This document shows, in pieces, positions 1 through 10,708 of a stretch of 64,000 nt of DNA. The translations under genes and the position numbers were made by a program. Numbering within the stretch: position 1 is the first letter of the stretch; each line of letters opens with the position of its first letter. Under the pieces are notes generated by a model. The model was not told the DNA's origin. It was given only the letters and a program-made list of their open reading frames with translations, and searched no databases. The DNA is from Zhengitettix transpicula (lineage: Eukaryota > Arthropoda > Insecta > Orthoptera > Tetrigidae): assembly GCA_037074705.1 (NCBI GenBank), contig CM073592.1, forward strand, positions 28,182,629 through 28,246,628, written 5' to 3'.

Positions 1-75
1 TATATAATAAAAAATTATACGTGTCAGATACTTAATTTAAATATTTTTTTTAAAACGTCTGGTAATTTATTTATT

Positions 76-636
76 ACTAGCTGGTTGCCCGGCGTTGCTC
101 GTGTACTTATTTATATAAACTCGAAAAAGTATTTAATTGAATACTTAAATATATTCCTTGAGTATTTCAGGATATAATCGTCACTCAGTCTTCATACATT
201 ACGAAATATTACATTGATGAAATTGTTAGCTAGACTCACAACTAATACAGCGCGAAAATTAACTTACATTTTCCCCAAGGATGGTAAAGTAATTCGTATT
301 CTTCTTTATTACCATTCGATGGAGTATTTCTGCTTTATTTCATTCCTAATAAAGGAAATATTTCCTTTGTTCGTTGCGTAGTAACGTCTTTCTCTCGCGT
401 GACGTCATTGTCTCTTGGCGCGCAGTAATTTAATATTTTATGATCACGGTTTTTAATTATAATTCTTTCCACATGTATGCTAGGCGTTTCTCACCCTCAC
501 AGTACCGTTTATCGTGTTTTGAAGAATTTGTGTACCAATTTTTGTTGCATTCTGTCCACGCGATAAAATTTGTATAAAGAACAACGTAAATACATACATA
601 CATACATACAAATATACATTCTTTTTTATTATATAG
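76..636 (+). mobile_element. Family A interspersed repeat, copy 1
   Basis: Begins ACTAGCTGGTTGCCCGGCG and ends with a CATA microsatellite, ACAAATATACAT and TTATTATATAG. The same ends recur in at least nine other places in the window. The simple-repeat 3' end suggests a short non-LTR retroelement (RTE-like or SINE), but no coding sequence is seen, so the class is uncertain. The palindrome begins about 60 bp downstream. Confidence 0.75.
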
Positions 637-1346
637 AAGATCATTATATAAAAAATGTTGTTACGACCATTAACGTACAGTTCACTGAAAAAATTTCAGT
701 TTAAAATAACTTAAACATTTCGATATCTTCCACTGCGGAGAAATTACATAAATCACCAAAAAATTAGGATTTGACAAAAATACAATTATTTGAACTTTCA
801 GACAAAAAAAATTTATTCTTCACGCCGAAAAGTTAAAGGATTTTATATATATTCATGTATAAATAATAAACTACTTTAATAAGTAATTCATCCTCAGCAA
901 AAACCTTCCTCCGAATCAAGACTCAAAGACAAATAGAAAACCGACGATATTTTTCTATCTCTAGTTGATTTAAATTTTATATAATCAAAAAATGTGTTAT
1001 TTAACGTAATCGATCACAAACATTATTTACATTTGAGAATAATTAAAGGTCGATGTTAACAATAATTCTTCATTAAACGAGGATTGAGGTATTAAGATTC
1101 ACGCAAGTACTTTTACATAAAAGATATATGTAATTACAATCTAATATTTCTCTTTACGTATTATTATTGGGTTGCTTGGAATATAATTTAATTTTTTGGC
1201 GAACCTTCCCGATAATAATTATTTTTTTCCGGCACAGAACGATGAATATCGGCTATCGGAAACACGGCGGGTCAAATATCCTCCTGGTCGATAAATATAC
1301 TCCAGGACATACTCAGAACCTAAAATTATTGCAGATGGAATTGGTT

Positions 1347-2220
1347 TATTCGTTCCATTCCCCCTTGTTTGTAGAGTGACCTTTGACCTTCTGGAGCGTG
1401 TTCTATAGACACTATCGCCCCTTTTCATAGAATTTAAAATGTAGCCGCGGGCAATCGGGTTCTCGTCGCTCGAGAGCAAATATTGCGCTGTTTTTTGAAA
1501 GTCAGAAATCTGATATTAGCTCGTTCGAACACACGGTTTGTTTGCTCTGGTTGTCGTTGTGAAGCACAGGAATAAACACACAAAGGAGGTGTATTTTAAC
1601 AGGAACTGGCCTTTATAGTGGAACTTCTTAATAAAATACTAAAAAGTTAAAACGTTACTCTGAAACGAAAATAAGTTGTGACGGATTCGTGGCCAGTGAC
1701 ATTTCACTCGTAAAATAACCTCTTGAATGAAGCAGTGTCTAAATTTAGTTTTAAATTGCAGGGACATGAATGCTTTCGAATGTTCAACCTAAAACGTTGC
1801 GGTTTTATTGGAACCCCTTCAAGGATTAAAATTAGTTTACATATCCTCAATTGCGGTAATAAGTAATTCGAAGTTGGCGTGTGCCTGGAACTTTACCTCG
1901 CGTGAGGACCCACTTGTTTCAAAGACTTGTTGCCTGGAGAAATTACAATATATCTTCATTTATAGTGGAATAATGTAAAATATTTACATACCATCAGGTT
2001 CTTGATGGTTTATTGGGAAACCCCCCCCCCACCATTTTGTTAGTTGTTTTCCCAATTTAGATGTCCGTTCGAGGTTTTGAGTAGGAAACAAGCTTAATCA
2101 GGGAACGTAAACAGAAGATTTATTCACTCCTGGAGTGAATTATTGAAGTAGTATAACAAACATTAATCTGACATTATTTTATAATGTAAATAAACGGTCT
2201 AGAGTCAGAAAATTGATTAT
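1347..2220. other. Unassigned AT-rich DNA inside the palindrome's left arm
   Basis: No recognisable gene. It includes a run of C at about 2021-2031. It has no counterpart in the right arm, so it either entered with the insertions or was deleted from the right arm. Confidence 0.5.
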
Positions 2221-2976
2221 CTACATAATAAAAAAGGATGTATATTTGTATGTATGTATGTATTTACGTTAATCTTTATAAAAATTTTAACGCGTGGACA
2301 GACTGCAACGAAAATTTGTACACATATTCTTAAAAACACGAAAAACGGTACTGCGGTGGGGGGGGGGGGAGAAACGAGTAGCATAAATTTTGATTGAAAA
2401 ACTTGATAATTTTGTGTTAAATTACCGCGCGCCAAGAGACCGTGACGTCACGCGAGAGAGCGACGTTACTACGCTACGAACAAAGGAAATAGTTCCTTTT
2501 CCTGGTAATGAGATAAAGCAGAAATATTATGATTAAATAAAAAGGATAATTTTATCTTGTAATACTCCATCGAATGATAATAAAAAAAACAATATTAAAT
2601 ACTTTACGATCCTTGCGGGAAATGTAAGTTAATTTATTAGTGACTCCAATATGGCGACTATTTGTTTACATTGTGAATCTAGCCAAGAATTTCATGAATT
2701 TAATCTTTCGTAATGTCTGAAGAATGAGGGACAATTATAACCTGCAATACTCGAGGAGTATATTTAAGAAGAAATTCGGAGGTATGTTTGTTGCGACTGA
2801 TGCAATAAAATTCAATGTATTTTATAGCTTTTAAATTAATGCACTAAAGTATGTACGGAACTGGGAACAGTTAGATTTAGGTTAAATCACTTCTTGACTA
2901 AAGATTAATATAGAATTAAATACTTTTTAGGGTTTATATAAATAAGTACACGGGCAACGCCGGGCACTAAGACTAG
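2221..2976 (-). mobile_element. Family A repeat, copy 2 (inverted)
   Basis: Reverse complement of the family: begins CTACATAATAAAAAAGGATG and ends CGGGCAACGCCGGGCAC. It includes the conserved CGCGCGCCAAGAGAC / GTGACGTCACGCGAG segment and a long G run near 2357-2368. It splits the palindrome's left arm. Confidence 0.75.
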
Positions 2977-3059
2977 TTAAAAAATATTAAATACACCGAC
3001 GTTTCGTCCCCATTTTAACACCTCTTCAAGTTTATTAATTTCATATAAATCATACAAAA

Positions 3060-3227
3060 AATTTATATTTTTCCTTAAAATTCTCGCCCCCACAGTATCG
3101 TTTCTCGTTTTTTTAAGAATAAGTGTACCAAGTTTTGTTTCACTCTGCCCACGCGTTTAAATTTGTATAGAAATTAACGTAAATACATACATACATACAA
3201 ATATACATAATTTGTTTTATTATATAG
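3060..3227 (+). mobile_element. Family A repeat, 3' fragment
   Basis: Only the 3' third is present, from TCTCGCCCCCACAGTATCG to TATTATATAG. It is bracketed by two inverted hairpin modules (2998-3040 and 3232-3262). Confidence 0.7.
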
Positions 3228-3262
3228 ATTACTCAACCTAAAGAGGTCCTAAAACAAGGACG

Positions 3263-4221
3263 AAAGGTGGGTTTATTTAATTTTTTTGTTAATAAAAATT
3301 TTTCTGACTCAAGGCCGTTTATTTATTCATAACACACATAGAAAATAAAACACTACAGAAATTTAACACGAATATGTTCTCTTTCCTTTGGCTGTATTTT
3401 CACTCACAAACGCTGACCTCTGAAAAGAGAACGCGGCACACACGAATACTCTTTTGACCGTGTTCCTCGCCAGTAACTGGAGATTTCGTCTGTGTTCGTG
3501 CATAAAACTAGGGGGTGAAAAAAACGACATTAAAACATGGTCCTGAATTTATATTTAACGTGTGTTGTTAAAAGGGACGCGCTGTCATCTGCACATTTGG
3601 GATCAAAAACGATTAATCCGTTAGCGTCACGTGTTACCCCCATAGCAAAGTAAAATCCAGTGGTTCGTTTCCTACCCCTTTATCTAGAATTAATTCAGCT
3701 ATGTGAGCATAAAATATTATTTAAATGATTGCTCAACCACGAGGAACATTTTTGGTTCTGTATTCATAACTGTCCTGTTATTTCAACACGGTATCATTTA
3801 TTTCGAAAAATTTAAAATTCAGAAACTGGTGCAGCATGTCGAATTGAATGATCATGTCTTATCCTCTTCTAGAAGATTTTTTTTTCTGAGAGCAGAGGAA
3901 GATGCGTAATTTCTGGTGTGTTTCGACTGCCATCGGAAGCGATTTGCATGGCTGAAGAAAAATAAAATTCTTTGATTGGCTGTAATTATTGGGTTAATTT
4001 TCCAAATGGTTTTAGGAGGTGACAGGCTACTTTGTGGCTTCTCCACTTTAATAACACGGGAAGGGACAGAAATGGCGGATGCTGTGTGGGAGTACAACGT
4101 AACCAAAGGTTAACCAGGAACCCTTGCTATAGTTTAAGGCTCAAATGTGACGCAGGCATGTAGGGATTTAGGGGTTTACTTAACTATGGAGTTGATGTAG
4201 CAGTTTCTCCTGACTACTCGG
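3263..4221. other. Unassigned DNA inside the palindrome's left arm
   Basis: AT-rich, with short chance frames only. It has no match in the right arm of the palindrome. Confidence 0.45.
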
Positions 4222-4969
4222 CAATTGTCGTATTTAATTACGACGTCGTTTCCGCTACACAAATGTTTGTTTACCTCGTAGAATTATTCGTAGTATTAAA
4301 AGCCTAAATTTTGGAATATTAATTATATATATATAAGTTAAGATTGTATAAGTTATGGCTAAAATTGTAGACGTAAAACAAAGCGAGAAATAAAGTAAAA
4401 ACAATAAACGTGTATTATTAAGTTATAATCAAAAATGTTAAAAAAATAAAAATCATGGAGAAAGAAGTAGGCGTAATTACATTGAATGTTAACACCATAT
4501 ATTTTAATATAATATTATAAATCTAAGTAAGTAAGACGCAAATGTGTTTATCTATCGACCTGTATCAACGAGATAACCTCAGAAACGGCCGAAAAGAAGT
4601 CAAATCAAATTTTTTATTTTTCCTTGTGCAACATTGCTGATGTATTTTCCTATATGTATATATTTAAAAAATTGAACTATTAATAACACTTGAAGGGTGA
4701 TAATTTTTCCATTCACATCGAAATAAATAAAAGAGCAGAAAGAACTAAACAGAACTGTATTCAAGTTATGCAAACCCTTCAACATTTTTTGTATAAAAAA
4801 TAATTTCAACTATTAGGAGGTTGAAGAAGAAACTCCTGAAATGAGTAAATAGCGCCATTAAAGAAAATATTATTGAGATACATATTAATTATCCGGACCT
4901 TGTTACAACAATAATTAAAGGTTCTAACAACCACATACAAAGTCTTCAATTTTTATATTATTTGAATGA

Positions 4970-5215
4970 GAAAGATAGCCAAGTTAGATAAAAAAAAGGT
5001 AATATAAATATCACACAACGTTCCTTGTCCCTTTCGTCAGGTGCTAAGAAGAGCCTAGAGCGACACAACTGCACTTGTCAGTTGACAAAACTCAAAAGTC
5101 TAGGCTCTTCTTAGCACCTGACGAAAGGGAAAAGGATCCCAGAAACGTTTTGTGGTATTTATATTACCCTTTCTTTCTGTATTGAATGTATTTTCAATCA
5201 GACGTAATTTTTTTC
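4970..5215. mobile_element. Family B fold-back element, copy at palindrome centre
   Basis: A short element whose two halves are reverse complements. From the outside in: TTACGTCTGATTGAAAAT (right end), CAATACAGAC-type, ATAAATACCACACAACGTTT, GGATCC, CTTTCGTCAGGTGCTAAGAA, then a spacer with GACACAACTGCAC. No coding capacity. A degenerate second copy at about 5385-5540 forms the other side of the centre. Confidence 0.75.
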
Positions 5216-5384
5216 ACTTTGTATTATTTATTTAAAAAATCGCAAGTCGATATATAAAACTTACAGAATCTTTCTGTATGAGGTTTACATATCAACTTGT
5301 GATTTTTTAAATAAAGAAATTGAAATTGAAATGAGACTATAAAATGTCTGTATAAATTACAATAATTAGGTACAATAGCCAACC

Positions 5385-5540
5385 ACACAACGTTTCTTGA
5401 GTTTTCCAACTATGAAGTGCAGTTTTGTCACTCCAGGCTCTCTTGTTTTTACCAGCCACCGGACGAAGGAGACAAAGATCCCAGAAACGTTATATGGTAT
5501 TTATATTACCTATTTTTTGTCTGTCTTGGCAACCTTTCTT
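5385..5540. mobile_element. Family B fold-back element, degenerate copy
   Basis: Contains CCACACAACGTTTCTTGAG on the left and GATCCCAGAAACGTTATATGG on either side of a diverged spacer. Its right half pairs with the left half of the copy at 4970-5215, closing the large palindrome. Confidence 0.65.
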
Positions 5541-7141
5541 ATTCAAATAATATAAAAATTGAAGACTTTGCATGTGGTTGTTAGAAGTTTTAATTATTGT
5601 TGCAACAAGGTCCGGATAATTAATATGTATCTCAATAATATTTTCTTTAATGGCGCTTTTTACTCATTTCAGGAGTTTCTTCTTCAACCCCCTAATAGTT
5701 GAAATTATTTTTTATACAAAAAAATGTTGAAGGGTTTGCATAACTTGAATACAGTTCTGTTTAGTTCCTTCTGCTCTTTTCTTTACTTCGAGGTGAATGG
5801 AAAAATTATCACCCTTCAAGTGTTGTTAATAGTTCAATTTTTTAAATATATACATATAGGAAAATACATCAGCAATGTTGCACAAGGAAAAATAAAATTT
5901 TTTATTTGATTTCTTTTTGGCCGTTTCTGAGGTTATCTCGTTGATACAGGTCGATAGATAAACACATTGGCGTCTTACTTACTTAGATTTATAATATTAT
6001 ATTAAAATATATGGTGTTAACATTCAATGTAATTACGCCTACTTCTTTCTCCATCATTTTTATTTTTTAACATTTTTGATTATAACTTAATAGTACACGT
6101 TCTATTGTTTTTACTTTATTTCTCGCTTTGTTTTACGTCTACAATTTTATTTATAATTTATACAATCTTAACTTATATATATAATTAATATTCAAAATTT
6201 AGGATTTTAATACTACGAATAATTCTACGAAGTAAAACAAACATTTGTGTAGCGGAAATGTCGTCATAATTAAATACGACAATTCTTCTCTGTTCTTGGG
6301 TATTTCACCTAATTAAATAACATAAAAAATAGTTTATATTTATCAAAACCAATTCCATCTGCAATAATTTTAGATTCTGAGTATGTCCTGAAGTATATTT
6401 ATCGACCAGGAGGATATTTGACCCGCTGTGTTTCCGATAGCCGATATTCATCGTTCTGTGCCGGAAAAAAAAAAATTATTATCGGGAAGGTTGGAAGTGT
6501 TTCATTCGCCAAAAAATTAAATTATATTCCAAGCAACCCAATAATAATACGTACAGAGAAATATTAGATTATAATTACATATATATTTTTTTGTAAAAGT
6601 ACCTGCGTGAATCTTAATACCTCAATCCTTGTATAATGAAGAATTATTGTTAACGGCGACCTTCAATTATTCTCAAATGTAAATAATGATTGATTACGTT
6701 AAATAATATATTTTTTTGATTATATAAAATTTCATTCCTCTAGAGATAGGAAAATATCGTCGGTTTTCTATTTGTCTTTCAGTGTTGATTCGGGGGAAGG
6801 TTTTTGACTGAGGATGAATTACTTATTAATGTAGTTTATTAATTATACATGAATATATATAAAATCCTTTAACTTTTCGGCGTGAAGAATAAAAGTTGTT
6901 TTTTGTCTGAAAGTTCAAAAAATTGTATTTTTGATAAATCCTAATTTTTTTTAAAGATAAACATGGTTAATTTATGTAATTTCTCCGCAGTCACAACCTC
7001 TGGAAGATATCGAAACGTTTAAGTTATTTTAAAAAAAATTAACAAATACCCTTATATTTATTCCCAAATATCTTGCAGTTCAGAAACATCAGAAGAAAAG
7101 TTTTGAATGAAAGCTTAGACATGTAACCGTGATTTTTGAAC

Positions 7142-7226
7142 CCGTTTACTAAGCGGACCGATCCTGGAATCCGGGTCTCGCATTTATTAAGCGGGTTCGA
7201 TTCCCGGCCACGGCGAGATTTTTAAC
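7142..7226 (+). repeat. tRNA-like fragment with B box
   Basis: GGTTCGATTCC at 7194-7204 matches the pol III B box and is followed by CGGCCACGGCGA. A complete cloverleaf does not fold by eye, so this is a tRNA-derived repeat fragment rather than a working tRNA gene. Confidence 0.4.
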
Positions 7227-7263
7227 TCCTGTTCCTTAATATCTTGTAGTTAGATAGATAGAT

Positions 7264-7505
7264 GACCTGCCTGCTGCTGTGGGGTTTAGTGGCCAGCGTC
7301 ATTGCCTCGCATCACAGAGGTCCCGGGTTCGAATCCCGGCATGGACATGGATGTTTGTGGTCGTCCTGGTCAAGAAAACTGGGGTTAAGCGGCTGTGGGG
7401 GAATCGACGCTCTGACCAGGTGTCACTCCTAAATCCAGAATGTAAGATGACAGTCTGACAGCCGTCTCTGTAGGCCAAGGCACTTCATGGGCTGTCGAGC
7501 CAAGA
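7264..7505 (+). mobile_element. tRNA-derived SINE
   Basis: An internal RNA polymerase III promoter is visible: A box GGTTTAGTGG at 7283-7292 and B box GGTTCGAATCC at 7326-7336, at tRNA-like spacing, followed by about 170 bp of non-tRNA body. Both sides carry AGTTAGATAGATAGAT (7248-7263 and 7506-7521), readable as a 16-bp target duplication or as a microsatellite tail at a similar target. SINEs have no genes and move by using a LINE's enzymes. Confidence 0.8.
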
Positions 7506-7521
7506 AGTTAGATAGATAGAT

Positions 7522-8745
7522 TAATTCTCAACTGGCCCTCTGAGGATTCGTCACAAATGTACAATAGATAAATTAGATATAAAATGAATTAATATTAATA
7601 ATAATAATTAATATGTGCTATATACTGTTCACATTTGTCCATTCACCACATTCATACACACTTTATTTAAGAAACACGCACACAACACTTATTACTTTTA
7701 TTGTTGTTTACCTCTGGATTGAAGCCCGGGGATTGCCGCTGGTATCAAGATGAACTGATTTATGCGTGTTTTTTTTTAAAAAAATAGAATGATAGATACG
7801 AATTTGGTTTCGATCTTATTTCCACTGTTGTTTTATTCAGCTTGATTTTCTAAATAATAAGTAAATTTTTACGACATTTCTAGGAAATGAAAAACTGTAC
7901 TATGTTTTGAGATGTGGACCCAGTGCGATGATATTGGAGAGACGAATGAGTAAGGCCTCCCAAACACTTATTGTTAAACGGGAATAGCCGAACTCCGCCT
8001 TGAATCTTAAGGCAGATTCGATCGTTAAGTTTAATATCGGAAAATGATGGTGGATGCAACGTCATCTCTGATACTGTGATGCGCGTATTATAGCGATGAG
8101 AATGACCGTCGCTCAATATCGGGTTTACCATTTTCATGGATGAGTTTACTTAGCCACAGGTATTACGCGTGCTGTGTAAATCCCAAGCACTGCCTCGCCT
8201 CGCCTCGCCTCGACACACATTACGTCGAGTCGTGCTGTTTTTGCCAGATTCGGGTCTCCCTCGAAGCGACGGCGCACGGTACAACGTAATTCTGGGCTTA
8301 TTGGACATCCCACAGTCGACTATCCACTTCAGATGGTATTTACCTAACTGCGGTCTGCGTTTCATGTTAACACGGTAATAGAGGAGGAACAGCTTTGGTG
8401 ACGCCGAAATGCGAATAATAGGACACGTCACTCACACACAATTTTATTCTTTATTATCGTCACAAACACGAAGGAACGGTTTACGTACTTCAACTTGAGA
8501 TCATTTGCAACTGAATTCAAACTCTGTGTTTAGATTCCGGGAAATGTGAAAATTATTACATTCACAGCGGCCGTAGTCATTTTCTAAAAGTACAGATAAA
8601 TTGTGGTTAATTTTAAGTGCCACGTTACAGGTATACGAAAAGTAGTTCATAAGTTGGTAACAACATTATTTATCTAACGTGTTGAATGAAAATGGATCCG
8701 ATTCTGTTGATATTAACATTCTTTTAATCATATCAAATTACATTA
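7522..8745. other. Unassigned intergenic DNA
   Basis: A GC-richer patch around 8160-8330 includes a GCCTC/CGCCT short tandem run at 8193-8212. Frames there overlap on both strands, and none is recognisable. Confidence 0.4.
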
Positions 8746-8747
8746 CA

Positions 8748-8749
8748 TA

Positions 8750-8784
<35 letters not shown>

Positions 8785-8789
8785 TATAT
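8748..8789. repeat. (TA)n microsatellite
   Basis: Alternating TA of about 40 bp, abutting the left end of the LTR-like element at 8790. Confidence 0.9.
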
Positions 8790-9884
8790 TGTAATGATCA
8801 ATTAATTGTTTATTAATTTGTCCCACGTTGTGGTAGCCATTTATATAATAATCAAAAAAGTAAACGTTTAAATAAAACGATTATTTTACTTTTACAAAAA
8901 ACAATTTTATTTAACAAAAGATTAGTACAAATTATACAATTTAATAAAAAAACTCTCAGGGTCTCAACTAGGTTTGATAACGGCAAAACATTTAAACATA
9001 ATCAAAGAACACAAAATTTAGATTTAATTTAAAAAGAAATATTTATTCGTCTAGACATAGACGAAATTAATTATCGACGAACTTATATTACAAGACGGAA
9101 TTTAAATTTAAACAGTTTATTTTATCAACACTAAAGAACGATATCTGACATCTTTTAAGTCGGTTTACAAAAAAATTTACTGTTCTCTGGCTACGGCTGC
9201 CCAGGATACTTTTACCTTTCTAACACAGTGGTGGGGGTTTCACAGCTTCTATTAAATTCACAGATTCTACTAAGTACTGTTGGTTTGAAAAAGAAAGCTT
9301 GTTATATCTCGACGACTTTACTCTGCTGTATCTCGATGAATTTATTCTGCTGTATCTCTACCTTACAACTTTACACAGCAATTTTTCGACCGCCGACCTT
9401 AATGCCACCGTCATCTCAGCCAACGTACCACGGCTCTGCTTAAACAATGTCTCTCTTAATCACATCCACCAGCTTCGGTGAGCGCTGAACAACTAATCTC
9501 TCTCAAAAGCTTATCTCCTCCCTTATATCCTCCCTGTCTTTTACTTTTTCCATTGTTCGAAAATTTCGTCGCGAATGCCAGTTGACAGATTCTTCCATTA
9601 TCACAAGATTTATATTACACAGCTGCAGTTCCGTAGTCAACAAATGGCTAACTATTCTGTCATGTCAAAGCCAACAATCGATGCAGGACCCGCAATTACT
9701 TTGCTGGGTCTATTTGTCTTTTCCACCCCCACACGCACATGCACGGTTTCGAATTCTCAAGACCACCCAACCAGCACTTCCAAGACGAAGAAAAACTTAG
9801 ACCTAAATAAGCACGTTACATAATGCCCCTCCAGCAACCCAGACTATCAATCACAAAACAATGCCTCACTTAACAGGCATTACA
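8790..9884 (-). mobile_element. ATAT-flanked TG...CA element (solo-LTR-like), copy 1
   Basis: Reading the minus strand it starts TGTAATGCC and ends ..CATTACA. It is homologous over most of its length to 47245-48503 (shared GTTGTGGTAGCC, TTATACAATTTAATAAAAA, GTTTGATAACGG, CGTCTAGACAT). The left flank is ATAT and the right flank ATGT. TG..CA ends and a 4-bp ATAT target are what some Ty3/Gypsy LTRs show. A non-autonomous DNA element is the alternative, because the ends are also short inverted repeats. No coding region was recognised. Confidence 0.6.
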
Positions 9885-10035
9885 ATGTATATATATTCTG
9901 ACTGTTGACACAACAACTAAATAAAATAACCATCAGCCAATTTTTAGTCAGAAAAAATAATTTATTAATGTAAAATTAAACAACGTTTCTTCATTTTTTC
10001 GTACTCCTCAGGTTCAAGTTAAAAAAAATTAATAT

Positions 10036-10170
10036 TAAAAAAGATAGCCAATTACAGATAAAATAAGTGACAATATTAAATCCACACAACGTTTCTGGGA
10101 TCCTTGTCCCTTTTATGAAAGGCATTTATATTATCACTTATTTTGGCTGTATTTGGCTATCATTCTTCTT
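10036..10170. mobile_element. Family B fold-back element, collapsed copy
   Basis: Left arm ATCCACACAACGTTTCTGGG joins almost directly to the right outer arm (TTATATTATCACTTATTTT, GTATTTGGCTATC). The centre and the right hairpin module are deleted. Confidence 0.65.
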
Positions 10171-10432
10171 ATTATTATTTATTAATACGTAAAATTTTTT
10201 CATTGTTAAAAAAAAGATTGATGCTGACTAATAAAATCTTTTTTCTGGCTTAAAATTATCTGATGTTTATTTATTTATTACAGAATATTTTATCAACATC
10301 AGAATACAATCATATGAAAATAAAGAAAGGTGACTGTAAACAGTTAACTAAAATATTGAAATAATTAAATTCCATACCCTGAATGTATTAAAAAGAATTC
10401 TGAGTATCTTTGGTTCAAAAAAATAAAAAAAA

Positions 10433-10708
10433 TTACGTCTGATTGAAAATATTGAATAAGAAAGGTAGCCAGTTCAGACAAAAAATGTGATAAAATAAAT
10501 ACCACACAACGTTTCTGAGATACTTGTTCCTTTCGTCAGGTGCGAAGAAGAGCCTAGAGTGACACAACTGCAGTTGTCAGTTGACAAAACTTCTCTAGGC
10601 TCTTCTTCGCGCCTGACGAAAGGGACAAGGATCTCAGAAACGTTGTGTGGTATTTATTTTATCATTTTTTTTAGTCTGAATTGGCTCCCTTTCTTATTCA
10701 TTATCTTT
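10433..10708. mobile_element. Family B fold-back element, full copy
   Basis: A complete example: TTACGTCTGATTGAAAAT at the left, then a long inverted repeat of about 120 bp per side enclosing a short spacer (GCAGTTGTCAGTTGAC). Each half carries CTGACGA ... GAAAC pointing outward (10613-10641 on the + strand). No coding capacity. Confidence 0.8.

Larger units (their letters stand above)
700..7031. repeat. Large imperfect palindrome (6.3 kb)
   Basis: Two nested arm pairs: 700-1346 is the reverse complement of 6346-7031, and 4222-about 5030 that of about 5470-6284. By eye identity is roughly 90 percent with indels. The left arm is interrupted by 2.9 kb (1347-4221) holding two family A insertions, while on the right the two arm parts are only about 60 bp apart. 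Both inner arms carry the same short frame (60-70 codons, containing LKGLHNLNTVLFSSFCSF) at 4600-4809 (-) and 5724-5909 (+), which I treat as non-coding. The centre (5030-5470) is occupied by family B fold-back sequence. Confidence 0.85.

Noticed and set aside
605..640. CATA repeats read as a CRISPR-like or telomeric array
   Set aside because: They are simple microsatellites at the 3' end of family A, with no spacers; the window is eukaryotic.
7142..7340. Functional tRNA genes
   Set aside because: B boxes are perfect, but acceptor and anticodon stems do not form, and the 7264-7505 unit continues into a non-tRNA body with a SINE-like flanking repeat.
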